Positions 14,938 to 23,219 of a DNA stretch of 64,000 bases are shown one piece after another (position 1 is the first letter of the stretch; every line of letters begins with the position of its first letter). The stretch covers positions 664,058-728,057 of the forward strand of contig NZ_JMIT01000003.1 in NCBI RefSeq assembly GCF_000731675.1, given 5' to 3'. The notes beneath the pieces are model-generated. The model searched no databases, had not been told where the DNA came from, and worked only from the letters and a program-made list of their open reading frames with translations. A program made the position numbers and the translations under genes. Source of the stretch: Pseudomonas capeferrum. Its GTDB lineage: Bacteria; Pseudomonadota; Gammaproteobacteria; Pseudomonadales; Pseudomonadaceae.

Positions 14938-16200
14938 ATGATCCGCGCCACTCACGGCCCCGGCCGCGCCCTGCTCGCCACCCTCGCCCTCTGCCCCGCG
15001 CTCAGCCAGGCAGAAGAACCCGGCTGGTCGCTGCTCAGCCGCAACTACTTCCTGCACAGCGACTTCCGCTCGCCTTCCGGCAGCGGCCAGAACTACCGTC
15101 AGGAATGGGCGCAAGGCTTCATCGGTGAAATCCGCTCGGGGTTCACCGAAGGCACTGTGGGTGTCGGCATCGATGCGCATGGCTTTCTCGGCCTCAAGCT
15201 CGACGGTGGCCGCGGCCATGCCGGTACCGGGCTGCTGCCGCGTGACAGCGATGGCCGTGCCGAGTCCGACTATTCCAGCGCCGGCGCCGCCATCAAGCTG
15301 CGCCTGGGCAATACCCTGCTGCGCTATGGCGAGATGACCGTCGAGACACCCGTGTTCGATACCGGCGACAAACGCCTGCACCCCGAATACGCCACCGGCT
15401 GGTTGCTGGAGAACACCGCCCTGCCCGGCTGGCGCCTGGAGGCCGGACGCTTTACCGCGTTCAACAACCAGGACAACAGCTCGACCCACGACGATTTTAC
15501 AGGCTACGGCGCCACCACCCATGGCCGCGCCATCAGCCTGGCCGGCGCCACGTTCGCAGCCGATGGCCCGTTCGGCGGCGCGCTGTACGCCAGCCAACTG
15601 CAAGACACCTGGCGCCAGGCCTACCTCAATCTCAACCTGGCCGAAGGCAGTTGGCGCCTGGACGGCAACCTCTACAAGAGCCGTGATACCGGCAACGCCA
15701 GCGCCGGCGCCATCGACACCCTTGCCTTCAGCTTGGCGGGCAAGTACAGCTTCGGTGCCCAGGCCCTGACCCTCGCCTACCAGAAGGTCGAAGGCGACAC
15801 CCCCTTCGACTTCGTCGCTGGCGACTCGATCTACCTGGCCAACTCGATCAAGTACGCCGACTTCAACGGCCCGGGCGAGCGCTCATGGCAGCTGCGCTAT
15901 GACCTCGACTTCGCCACCCTTGGCATGCCCGGCCTGAGCCTGATGGGCCGCTACGTCAGTGGCCGCGGGGTCGACGGCACGCATGCCCCGGCAAGCGGCG
16001 CCTACGCGGCGCAACAGGGCCAGGGCGGGCGCCACTGGGAACGCGATATCGACCTCAGGTATGTGGTGCAGTCCGGCGTCGCCAAAGACCTCAGCCTAGC
16101 GCTTTCCCACGTCACCCATCGCGCCAACCAAGCCCAGGCGGGCGACGATATCGACCGCCTCTACCTGATCATCGAATACCCACTCAAAGGCAGCTTCTGA
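14938..16200 (+). CDS. OprD-family outer-membrane porin
   Basis: A 420-aa porin with a signal peptide cleaved near ALSQA-EEPGW (residue about 25). OprD-family hallmarks follow: a LLSRNYFLHSDF start, repeated amphipathic beta strands, the LPGWRLEAGRFTAFNNQD segment, and a terminal aromatic (LIIEYPLKGSF) as required for outer-membrane insertion. OprD/OpdK members admit small amino acids, peptides or aromatic and carboxylic acids; substrate cannot be read from sequence. Its neighbours are a LysR regulator upstream and a convergent exported amidohydrolase, which suggests uptake of the compound that the hydrolase processes. Confidence 0.92.
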   Translation: MIRATHGPGRALLATLALCPALSQAEEPGWSLLSRNYFLHSDFRSPSGSGQNYRQEWAQGFIGEIRSGFTEGTVGVGIDAHGFLGLKLDGGRGHAGTGLLPRDSDGRAESDYSSAGAAIKLRLGNTLLRYGEMTVETPVFDTGDKRLHPEYATGWLLENTALPGWRLEAGRFTAFNNQDNSSTHDDFTGYGATTHGRAISLAGATFAADGPFGGALYASQLQDTWRQAYLNLNLAEGSWRLDGNLYKSRDTGNASAGAIDTLAFSLAGKYSFGAQALTLAYQKVEGDTPFDFVAGDSIYLANSIKYADFNGPGERSWQLRYDLDFATLGMPGLSLMGRYVSGRGVDGTHAPASGAYAAQQGQGGRHWERDIDLRYVVQSGVAKDLSLALSHVTHRANQAQAGDDIDRLYLIIEYPLKGSF

Positions 16201-16223
16201 ACTGAGCCGATAATTCACTCAAG

Positions 16224-16254
16224 CAAAAAAAGGGGCCTCTGCAGGCCCCTTCTT
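16224..16254. terminator. bidirectional terminator between porin and amidohydrolase genes
   Basis: Perfect stem AGGGGCCT / AGGCCCCT with loop CTGC, preceded by an A-tract (T-tract on the minus strand) and followed by TTCTT, between two convergent genes. Confidence 0.8.
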
Positions 16255-16263
16255 CACATCAAC

Positions 16264-18246
16264 TCAGAACGCGAAGCACGAACAACCCAGCGCCCCCCAG
16301 AACCCTTGGAAATCGTTCACCGGCACGCTGGAATGCCGCGCCTTTTCATGGCTGTGCGCATGCACCCCACACGGGCCGCTGCACTGGTGCACCGCTGCGG
16401 CCAGCGATGGCGTACCCACCCGCCAGTGCCCCGGCACCTTGGCCACCGGCGACCATTCCGGCAGTACTGGCACCTGCGGCGGGCCGAGCCTGTCGAACTC
16501 GCCGGCGCCGTACACGACCTTGCCATCGACGAGGGTCAGCACCGACTCGATGCCCTTGATCGCCTCTTCATCGACACTGAAGAAGTCCAGCGACAACGCC
16601 GCCAGGTCGGCCAGCTGGCCCACCTTGATCTGGCCTTTCTTGCCCTGCTCACTGGAGAACCAGGCGCTGCCCTGAGTGAACAACTGCAGCGCGGTGTCGC
16701 GGCTCAGGCCTTCCGGGTACAGCGCCATGCCGCCAACGGTCTTGCCGCTGACCAACCAATACAACGAAGTCCACGGGTTGTAGCTGGAGACGCGGGTTGC
16801 GTCGGTACCGGCCCCGACCGGCACACCCATGTCGAGCATGCGCTGAATCGGCGGTGTCTTTTCGGCTGCCTTGGCACCGTAGCGGTCGACGAAGTATTCA
16901 CCCTGGAAGGCCATACGGTCCTGGATGGCGATGCCCCCGCCCAGGGCGCGCACGCGCTCGATGTTTTCCGGGGTGATGGTTTCGGCATGGTCGAAGAACC
17001 ACGGCAGGCCGTTGAACGGAATGTCCCGGTTAACCTTTTCGAACACATCGAGCATGCGCGTGATCGATTCGTTGTAAGTAGCGTGCAGGCGGAACGGCCA
17101 GCGCTGCTCGACCAGGTGGCGCACCACCGGCTCCAGCTCTTCTTCCATGGTTTGCGGCAAGTCCGGCCGCGGCTCAAGGAAGTCCTCGAAGTCGGCGGCG
17201 GAGAACACCAGCATCTCACCCGCGCCGTTATGGCGCAGGAAGTCCGTGCCGCTGTGAAGCTTCACGCTCGACGTCCACTTCTTGAAGTCGTCGAGTTCTT
17301 CCTTAGGCTTCTGGGTGAACAGGTTGTAGGCGATGCGCACGGTCAACTGGCCTTTGTCAGCCAGCTCCTGGATCACCGAATAGTCGTCGGGGAAGTTCTG
17401 GTAGCCACCCCCGGCGTCGATGGCGCTGGTCAGGCCCAGACGGTTGAGCTCACGCATGAACTGGCGGGTCGAGTTGACCTGGTATTCCAGCGGCAGCTTC
17501 GGCCCCTTGGCCAGGGTAGCGTAGAGGATCATCGCGTTAGGGCGGGCGATGAGCATGCCGGTCGGCTCGCCGAATTTGTTGCGCTGGATCTCGCCACCTG
17601 GCGGGTTCGGCGTGTCCTTGGTGTAGCCCACGGCCTTGAGCGCAGCGCGGTTGAGCAGTGCGCGGTCGTACAGGTGCAGCAGGAACACCGGGGTATCGGG
17701 CGCGGCCTGGTTGATTTCTTCCAGGGTCGGCATGCGCTTTTCAGCGAACTGGAATTCGTTCCAGCCACCGACCACACGCACCCACTGCGGGGTTGGGGTA
17801 CGGGCGGCCTGGTCTTTGAGCATGCGCAGGGCATCGGCTACCGACGGTACGCCTTCCCAACGCAGCTCCAGGTTGTAGTTCAAGCCACCACGGATCAAGT
17901 GCAGGTGGGAGTCGTTCAGGCCCGGGATGACAGTACGCTGCTTGAGGTCGATGATCTGCGTGGCGGCGCTTTTGTGGGCCATGGCGTCGGCGTCACTGCC
18001 GACGGCAATGAAGCGGCCGTCCTTGATGGCAACGGCGGTGGCGGTGGGCTTCTCACGGTCAACGGTGTGCAGTTTGCCGTTGAACAGGATGAGGTCGGCG
18101 GTCATGGAGCCTCCTTGGGTGGATGCATGGGCGGAACCGGCGGAGCCGGCGAAGGGCAATGCGGACCAGAGCGCGCCAGCAGCACCGAGCACGGTGCTGG
18201 TGGCGAGGAACTGGCGACGGCTCTTGTCGTTGGGGTCCTGGGACAT
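16264..18246 (-). CDS. Tat-exported YtcJ-like amidohydrolase
   Basis: A 660-aa metal-dependent amidohydrolase (YtcJ/amidohydrolase_3). A twin-arginine signal is present (DKSRRQFLATS, followed by a hydrophobic stretch and AHA near residue 40), so the enzyme is expected in the periplasm in folded, metal-loaded form. The N-terminal beta-strand domain (TADLILFNGKLHTVD) leads into the TIM barrel with metal ligands in PGLNDSHLH; GLPWFFDHAETI and GAGTDATRVSSYNPW are later barrel motifs. The C-terminal tail of about 40 residues is rich in Cys and His (CSGPCGVHAHSHEKARH, ending GCSCFAF), unusual for the family. The start at 18246 has GGAG six bases upstream. It is convergent with the OprD porin. The substrate is unknown. 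Confidence 0.9.
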   Translation of the reverse strand: MSQDPNDKSRRQFLATSTVLGAAGALWSALPFAGSAGSAHASTQGGSMTADLILFNGKLHTVDREKPTATAVAIKDGRFIAVGSDADAMAHKSAATQIIDLKQRTVIPGLNDSHLHLIRGGLNYNLELRWEGVPSVADALRMLKDQAARTPTPQWVRVVGGWNEFQFAEKRMPTLEEINQAAPDTPVFLLHLYDRALLNRAALKAVGYTKDTPNPPGGEIQRNKFGEPTGMLIARPNAMILYATLAKGPKLPLEYQVNSTRQFMRELNRLGLTSAIDAGGGYQNFPDDYSVIQELADKGQLTVRIAYNLFTQKPKEELDDFKKWTSSVKLHSGTDFLRHNGAGEMLVFSAADFEDFLEPRPDLPQTMEEELEPVVRHLVEQRWPFRLHATYNESITRMLDVFEKVNRDIPFNGLPWFFDHAETITPENIERVRALGGGIAIQDRMAFQGEYFVDRYGAKAAEKTPPIQRMLDMGVPVGAGTDATRVSSYNPWTSLYWLVSGKTVGGMALYPEGLSRDTALQLFTQGSAWFSSEQGKKGQIKVGQLADLAALSLDFFSVDEEAIKGIESVLTLVDGKVVYGAGEFDRLGPPQVPVLPEWSPVAKVPGHWRVGTPSLAAAVHQCSGPCGVHAHSHEKARHSSVPVNDFQGFWGALGCSCFAF

Positions 18247-18406
18247 GGTCTTCTCCGTCTGGGTGCGGCGGCGGCAAGCGCAACTGCGGAGCATGCCGGT
18301 TCGTGCCTGGCCAAGGCTTGGATGGATGTGCGGTGGGTGGGTGAAGGTTAGCCTTGATCAGCTTTTGTGCAGCGGCCGGCCTCGGCGCGAGGCGGCCGCT
18401 GGATTT

Positions 18407-19225
18407 TCACCGGTTCAAGAACGCCAGCAGGTCTTCGTTCAGCTGCTGCGTATGCGTCACGGCAAAGCCATGCGGCGCGCCTTCATACACCTTCAACTCG
18501 GCACCGCGGATCAACTCGGCAGCCTTCTTGCCGGTGGTCTCGAAGGGCACGATCTGGTCCGCGTCACCGTGGATAACCAAGGTAGGCACCTCGATCTTGG
18601 CCATGTCGGGGCGGAAGTCGGTCTCGGAAAACGCGCTCACGCAATCCAGCGTGCCCTTGATCGAGGCCAGCAGCGCGATGTTCAGGGTTTGCGTCAGCAC
18701 ACCCTGGGACACTTGCTGGCCTTGGTTCAAACCATAGAACGGCGTGGCGAAATCAGCGATGAACTGCGCCCGGTCCGCACGCAGCCCTGCCTGAATGCCT
18801 TCGAACACCGATGCATCGACCCCTTCTGGGTTGTCATCACGCTTGCCGAACACCGGCGTCACCGCGCCCAGCAGCACTAGCCCGGCAACTCGCTCGTTGC
18901 CATGGCGGGCGATATAACGGCTGACATCGCCGCCGCCCATGGAGAAGCCCACCAGGGTCACTTCACGCAGGTCGAGGTGCTCGATCAACTGGGCGATGTC
19001 ATCGGCAAAGGTATCGTAGTCGTAACCATTCCACGGTTGGCTCGACCGGCCGAAGCCACGGCGGTCGAACGCGATGGCGCGGTAGCCGCGGCTGGCCAGG
19101 AACTCCATCTGCGCGTCCCACATGTCGGCATCCAACGGCCAACCGTGGCTGAACAGCACGGGCTTGCCGCTGCCCCAGTCCTTGAAATAGAGCGAAGTGC
19201 CGTCGCGGGTTACGAGTGTGCTCAT
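18407..19225 (-). CDS. alpha/beta hydrolase (non-heme chloroperoxidase/arylesterase type)
   Basis: A 272-aa alpha/beta hydrolase. The oxyanion strand SHGWPLDADMW (about residue 26), nucleophile elbow GFSMGGGD (Ser near 95), acid in HGDADQIVPF and catalytic His in EGAPHGFAVTH make a complete triad. The wording is typical of the cofactor-free haloperoxidase/arylesterase group; such enzymes hydrolyse esters or lactones and may show perhydrolase activity in vitro. The start at 19225 has AAGGAGA upstream. It is the third gene of a minus-strand run YcaC - ABM protein - hydrolase, close enough to be one operon. Confidence 0.9.
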   Translation of the reverse strand: MSTLVTRDGTSLYFKDWGSGKPVLFSHGWPLDADMWDAQMEFLASRGYRAIAFDRRGFGRSSQPWNGYDYDTFADDIAQLIEHLDLREVTLVGFSMGGGDVSRYIARHGNERVAGLVLLGAVTPVFGKRDDNPEGVDASVFEGIQAGLRADRAQFIADFATPFYGLNQGQQVSQGVLTQTLNIALLASIKGTLDCVSAFSETDFRPDMAKIEVPTLVIHGDADQIVPFETTGKKAAELIRGAELKVYEGAPHGFAVTHTQQLNEDLLAFLNR

Positions 19226-19271
19226 GTCGGTATCTCCTTGAAAGTCTTTTGGGGTGGGGGGTGGAGCTGGC

Positions 19272-19838
19272 TCAGCCACGCAGCCAGTTGGCGCAGCGGC
19301 GGGTTACCCACGGCATGATGTAGAACACCACGGGCAGGATGACGAACAGGTTGACGATCAGGTTGCCGGTGATTGGGCCGCCCAGCTGCGGGACGCGGGC
19401 GAACAACGGCGCCAGCAGTTGCGGGATGATCATGGTCATCGGGCAGATCACCAGGTAGGTCAGCAGTGCCTGCTTCCAGCGCGGCGGTTGCTTCGCGGTG
19501 GTGCTCGGCGGGGTGAACCAGAACTCCGGGTCGTCGTGGACCTGGGTGTTGTCACCCTCCTCCAGCAACGGCAGCACCTGGCTGACCAGCGTCTGGCGCT
19601 CGGTGGAGTTGACCCAGGCCTGCAACAGGCTGGCGTCGCTGAAGCGCACCACGGTGGTGAAGTGGCGGCCACCGTCTTCCGGGCGGATCACGTTGACATC
19701 GAGGTGGCCGGGTTGGCGGCGTGCGGCGCTGACCGTGTGCTTGAGCCACGCTTCGTAGCCTGCCAATGCTTCGGCACGAACCTTGTGCTGGATGACCAGG
19801 GTAACCACGTTGCGGTTGTCTTGGAGTGCGGTGTTCAT
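19272..19838 (-). CDS. ABM-domain protein with C-terminal membrane helices
   Basis: A 188-aa protein. Residues 10-100 form an antibiotic biosynthesis monooxygenase (ABM) ferredoxin-like barrel (VTLVIQHKVRAEALAGYEAWL, GRHFTTVVRF). Two hydrophobic helices follow, ALLTYLVICPMTMIIPQLL and LIVNLFVILPVVFYIMPWV, ending in a basic Arg/Cys/Asn/Trp tail. The ABM domain is therefore probably held at the inner membrane, facing the cytoplasm. Enzymatic activity of this group is not established. The start at 19838 has AAGGAA upstream. It lies between the YcaC and alpha/beta hydrolase genes on the same strand, 46 and 118 bases away. Confidence 0.88.
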   Translation of the reverse strand: MNTALQDNRNVVTLVIQHKVRAEALAGYEAWLKHTVSAARRQPGHLDVNVIRPEDGGRHFTTVVRFSDASLLQAWVNSTERQTLVSQVLPLLEEGDNTQVHDDPEFWFTPPSTTAKQPPRWKQALLTYLVICPMTMIIPQLLAPLFARVPQLGGPITGNLIVNLFVILPVVFYIMPWVTRRCANWLRG

Positions 19839-19956
19839 CGGCGTTCCTTGGGATGAGCTGGCCCGCATCCACTGTGCAACGGCGAACGGGCGGAAGATTG
19901 CATGGGTGTGCTGCCCTTGCCGGGCACCGACTGGCGGTGCCCGGGGGCGTGGCGGG

Positions 19957-20586
19957 TTACTTGCCGGCGTTGAAGGCGTTGTAGCTGCTCATCAGGTTGC
20001 GGTAGTCCGGGATGTGGTTGGAACACAGCGCCGCCAGGCCTTCGACATCGTTGCGCCAGTCGCGGTGCAGCTCACAGGCCACGCCGAACCAGGTCATCAG
20101 TTGCGCACCGGCACGGCTCATGCGGTCATGGGCGGCGTCGCGGGTCATGGCGTTGAAGGTGCCGGACGCATCGGTCACCACGAACACCTCGAACTCTTCT
20201 TCCAGGGCTGCCAGGGCCGGGAAGGCTACGCACACCTCAGTCACGACACCGGCGATGATCAGTTGCTTCTTGCCGGTGGCCTTCACGGCCTTGACGAAGT
20301 CTTCGTTGTCCCAGGCGTTGATCTGGCCTGGGCGGGCGATGTAGGGCGCGTCCGGGAACAGCGCTTTCAGCTCGGGTACCAGCGGGCCGTTGGGGCCTTG
20401 CTCGAAGCTGGTGGTGAGGATGGTTGGCAGGTTGAAGAACTTGGCCAGGTCGGCCAGGGCCAGCACGTTGTTCTTGAAGGCGTCCGGCTCGATGTCACGC
20501 ACCAGGGACAGCAGGCCAGCCTGGTGGTCGACCAACAGCACGGCTGCGTCGTCTTTGTTCAGGCGGTTGTATTTGAATGGGGTCAT
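19957..20586 (-). CDS. ycaC: YcaC isochorismatase-family hydrolase (paralogue 2)
   Basis: A 209-aa cysteine hydrolase very close to E. coli YcaC along its length (DDAAVLLVDHQAGLLSLVRD, YIARPGQINAWDNEDF, VVTEVCVAFPAL). Asp20 and Cys119 are in the catalytic positions. The substrate of YcaC is not settled. It is the first gene of a minus-strand run with the ABM protein and the alpha/beta hydrolase; TAGGAG precedes the ATG at 20586. Upstream DNA (20587-20720) is A/T-rich relative to its surroundings and should carry the promoter. It is a strong paralogue of the gene at 9553-10179. Confidence 0.92.
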   Translation of the reverse strand: MTPFKYNRLNKDDAAVLLVDHQAGLLSLVRDIEPDAFKNNVLALADLAKFFNLPTILTTSFEQGPNGPLVPELKALFPDAPYIARPGQINAWDNEDFVKAVKATGKKQLIIAGVVTEVCVAFPALAALEEEFEVFVVTDASGTFNAMTRDAAHDRMSRAGAQLMTWFGVACELHRDWRNDVEGLAALCSNHIPDYRNLMSSYNAFNAGK

Positions 20587-20719
20587 GGTCGTTGCTCCTA
20601 AGGGTTTTGATCTTCAGTGATTTGGGTGTTTCGCGTTGATGGGAGAAGATTAAAACCATCACCTTTGGAGCGGTAGATAGCTGTTTTTGGCTTTAGCGTT
20701 CTATTTTGTGAACGATTAG

Positions 20720-21499
20720 TTGGCAATGGATTTGCTGGCTTGTTTGCGTAGCGGCCTCAGCATTCTGAAATGCCAGCAATGTCCTACTGCGATGTCAGTC
20801 ATTACCTGCGAAACCGCGTCGCATCGGGAAATCCCCTACGAACTGTGTCGATTCCCTTCTGATTGTTCGCGCTCTGCCCGCTCCCTAGGCTTGTCGAGCC
20901 CTATCGCTTCAGCCCTCCGCTTGTCACCAGGTACCTCCTTGACCGTCACTACCCCACCCGCAAAAATCACTGAGAAAGGGTGTCAGCGCACTTGGCTGGA
21001 TATGGGGCTACCCGATCTCAGGTCACTTCACCGTGAGATGCGTGCTCAAGCTATCGAGGAGATTGCTGCAGCGGACTCCCATGACGATGCTATCGAACTG
21101 GTCGCTCAGCACTTCGGCTTGAGCGACTCACCTATCGCCTTTGTGGTTCTCAAGACGCCCTTGGGAGGTGTTCAGGTTCGGCGCAGCTGTATCTGTCACA
21201 TCGTCGAAAAAAGGCAGGATGCCCGGGAACGTTATGTCCAAGTAGCCTTGGATACCTTGACCGGGCCGTTTGAAGTGTGGAGTGTCGCCTATACCAACGA
21301 CACACATAGATTGGCATTTATCGGGGTCTATGAGACCAAGCGACAGATGCTGGTGATCGTGACGCTCGAGAGCGGAAAAATGCTGTGGAATTTTATGCAG
21401 TGCGACGCGAAAGCGTTGAACAAGCATAGCCATGGCGAGCTGCTCTTCAAACGCTATGCGTTTCTGCCGAACAAAGAAAAGGGCCACTGTAACCAGTAG
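20720..21499 (+). CDS. orphan PBECR2-like nuclease/toxin domain protein, start uncertain
   Basis: A 259-codon frame whose C-terminal part (residues about 91-247) looks like the phage-Barnase-EndoU-ColicinE5/D-RelE-like nuclease 2 (PBECR2) fold seen in phage Mu-gp30-like proteins and polymorphic toxins. Visible elements are TWLDMGLPDLR, LKTPLGGVQVRR, HIVEKRQDARERYV (160-173), FEVWSVAY, MLWNFMQ and HGELLFK. The first 90 codons are Ser/Thr/Cys-rich with no recognisable domain and may not be translated. TTG 20720 is only the first possible start, and ATG 21002 would cut into the domain. Base composition is visibly less GC-rich than neighbours. No carrier, secretion signal or immunity gene is recognisable. 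It is probably a fragment of a transferred toxin or phage gene; the family call is moderate. Confidence 0.5.
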   Translation: MAMDLLACLRSGLSILKCQQCPTAMSVITCETASHREIPYELCRFPSDCSRSARSLGLSSPIASALRLSPGTSLTVTTPPAKITEKGCQRTWLDMGLPDLRSLHREMRAQAIEEIAAADSHDDAIELVAQHFGLSDSPIAFVVLKTPLGGVQVRRSCICHIVEKRQDARERYVQVALDTLTGPFEVWSVAYTNDTHRLAFIGVYETKRQMLVIVTLESGKMLWNFMQCDAKALNKHSHGELLFKRYAFLPNKEKGHCNQ

Positions 21500-21765
21500 C
21501 CCTGAAAGAGGTGCTTGATATTCATATACACACCCTCAAGCCGGGGTGTGGAGGTCTCACCCTGCGCTGATGATTCAGCCATCGACGGGGTTCCTACGCC
21601 AGTTACTGCCGCTGAATGGCAACTGGTTTCGCGCTCAGGTAAAACGCTACCACAGTCCTTGGACAAGTCAACAGGCGACCAGGGTGAGCGCAGCCGGACA
21701 ACATTGCCTGGCGAACCAACCTGCTCTATTACTACCCACAGCCCTCCCCTCATCCCGAGACCACC
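21500..21765. other. gene-poor stretch after the toxin-like domain
   Basis: 266 bases between the toxin-like frame and the MscS gene. It holds a small inverted repeat near 21530-21555 (CACCCTC...GGGGTG) and a plus-strand frame without recognisable similarity. I see no convincing immunity gene, RBS-led ORF or terminator. Confidence 0.4.
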
Positions 21766-23193
21766 ATGCTGGCCTTTATCCAGTCTTCCCCGTTGCTGCT
21801 CGGCTGCGCCCTGATTCTGCTCGACCTCGTGCTCTGGCAACTGATCCCCCTCCAGCGCCGGGCCTGGCGTATCGGCGCGCGGCTGGTGATCTTCCTGCTG
21901 TTCAGCTCGGTGCTGCTGGCCGCCGGCATGAGCCCGTTGCAACCACCGCCATGGCCCGAGGATGTGTCGCGCAACCTGATGGCCACGGTGCTGACGATCG
22001 GCTGGTGGCTGTTCGGCGCGCGCACGGTGACGGTGGTGTTCGGCCTGCTGCTGGTGGCGCGCGGCAGCCATGGCGGGCGGTTGCTGCAGGATGTGCTGGG
22101 GGCGCTGATATTCCTGGCGGCGGTGGTGGCGGCGGCAGGCTACGTAATGCAGCTGCCGGTGAAGGGGCTGCTGGCCACCTCCGGGGTGATGGCCATCGTT
22201 ATCGGCCTGGCATTGCAAAGCACCTTGGCCGATGTGTTCAGCGGCATCGTGCTGAACACCACACGGCCCTATCAGATCGGCGATGCGATCTCCATCGATG
22301 GCACCGAAGGCAAGGTACTGGACATCGACTGGCGCGCCACCCGCCTGCTGACCGGGTGCGGCAGCCTGGCGGTGATCCCCAACTCGGTCGCGGCCAAGGC
22401 CAAGCTGCTCAACCACAGCCGCCCGGCCGATGTGCACGGTGTATCGATCAGCGTGGTGGTGCCGGCCAAGGTGCGGCCGAAGCGGGTATTCGATGCGCTG
22501 GAAAAGGCCTTGCAGGGCACCCGCGCGATACTGGCCTCGCCCAAGCCGAAAGTCACGGTGAAGGCCTCGACCCTGGAATCGGTGGAATACGAGGCCAGTG
22601 GTTTCATTGCCGACATGGGCGGCAAGACCGAAGCGCGCAATCAGCTGTTCGACCTGGCCCACCGGCACCTTGAGGCCAGTGGCGTGATGTGGAACGTCGA
22701 CCTGGCCATGCCGCCACGTAGCCGCCAGCGCGAAGTACTGGACGAGGTGCGGGTGTTCCGCTCGCTGAGCGATGACGAACGCGATGCGCTGAGCCAGCGC
22801 ATGACCGCGGTAGAGTACCTGGCCGACCAGGTGATCCTGGGGGTGGGCGAACGCTCGGAGCATCTGTTGGTGATTGGCAGCGGCGTGGTTTCGGCGTCAG
22901 TCCGCGACGGCGACAAGTTGCTGGAGGCTGGGCGCATGGGGCCTGGGGAGGTACTGGGAATCGAGGGCATCCTCGACGAGGACGACGGCTTCGCTGAATT
23001 CCGCACGCTGACCAGCTGCGTGCTTTACCGCATCGACAAGGAACAGGTGAAGAGCTGCCTGGTGCAGCGCGGCGAGGTGCAGACGGCGTTGAGCAAGTTG
23101 CAGCGGTTCCGGCGCCAGAGCCGGGAATCGCTACTGCTGCAGAAGCCGACCCTGATCAAGAAGGGCGGCTTCCTCAGCTGGTTGCACAAATGA
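21766..23193 (+). CDS. MscS-family channel fused to cyclic-nucleotide-binding domain
   Basis: A 475-aa membrane protein. Four to five hydrophobic segments occupy residues 1-150. An MscS pore and beta domain follows (GVMAIVIGLALQSTLADVFSGI, then RPYQIGDAISIDG). A C-terminal cyclic-nucleotide-binding-like domain of the CAP_ED type spans about 320-450 (FRSLSDDERDALSQRM, VIGSGVVSASV, GPGEVLGIEGILDEDDGF). MscS/cNMP fusions are known as bCNG channels; most have lost mechanosensitivity and some respond to cyclic nucleotides. The phosphate-binding cassette here lacks an obvious canonical RxA motif, so ligand binding is not assured. The ATG at 21766 precedes the first helix directly. It is monocistronic, followed by a large REP inverted pair. 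Confidence 0.88.
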   Translation: MLAFIQSSPLLLGCALILLDLVLWQLIPLQRRAWRIGARLVIFLLFSSVLLAAGMSPLQPPPWPEDVSRNLMATVLTIGWWLFGARTVTVVFGLLLVARGSHGGRLLQDVLGALIFLAAVVAAAGYVMQLPVKGLLATSGVMAIVIGLALQSTLADVFSGIVLNTTRPYQIGDAISIDGTEGKVLDIDWRATRLLTGCGSLAVIPNSVAAKAKLLNHSRPADVHGVSISVVVPAKVRPKRVFDALEKALQGTRAILASPKPKVTVKASTLESVEYEASGFIADMGGKTEARNQLFDLAHRHLEASGVMWNVDLAMPPRSRQREVLDEVRVFRSLSDDERDALSQRMTAVEYLADQVILGVGERSEHLLVIGSGVVSASVRDGDKLLEAGRMGPGEVLGIEGILDEDDGFAEFRTLTSCVLYRIDKEQVKSCLVQRGEVQTALSKLQRFRRQSRESLLLQKPTLIKKGGFLSWLHK

Positions 23194-23219
23194 CCTGGGG
23201 CCCCTGAATTGGCGCTGAT

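Noticed and set aside
13921..15603. 560-codon minus-strand frame across LysR and porin genes
   Set aside because: It spans two well-supported plus-strand genes and an intergenic REP, and its sequence has no recognisable domain.
16306..18351. 681-codon plus-strand open frame
   Set aside because: It is antisense to the Tat amidohydrolase, which has a clear signal peptide, domains and RBS; the composition is a high-GC shadow frame rich in His/Arg/Val.
21454..22863. 469-codon minus frame across the toxin-like gene end and MscS gene
   Set aside because: His/Gln-rich antisense product typical of shadows; the MscS frame is strongly supported.
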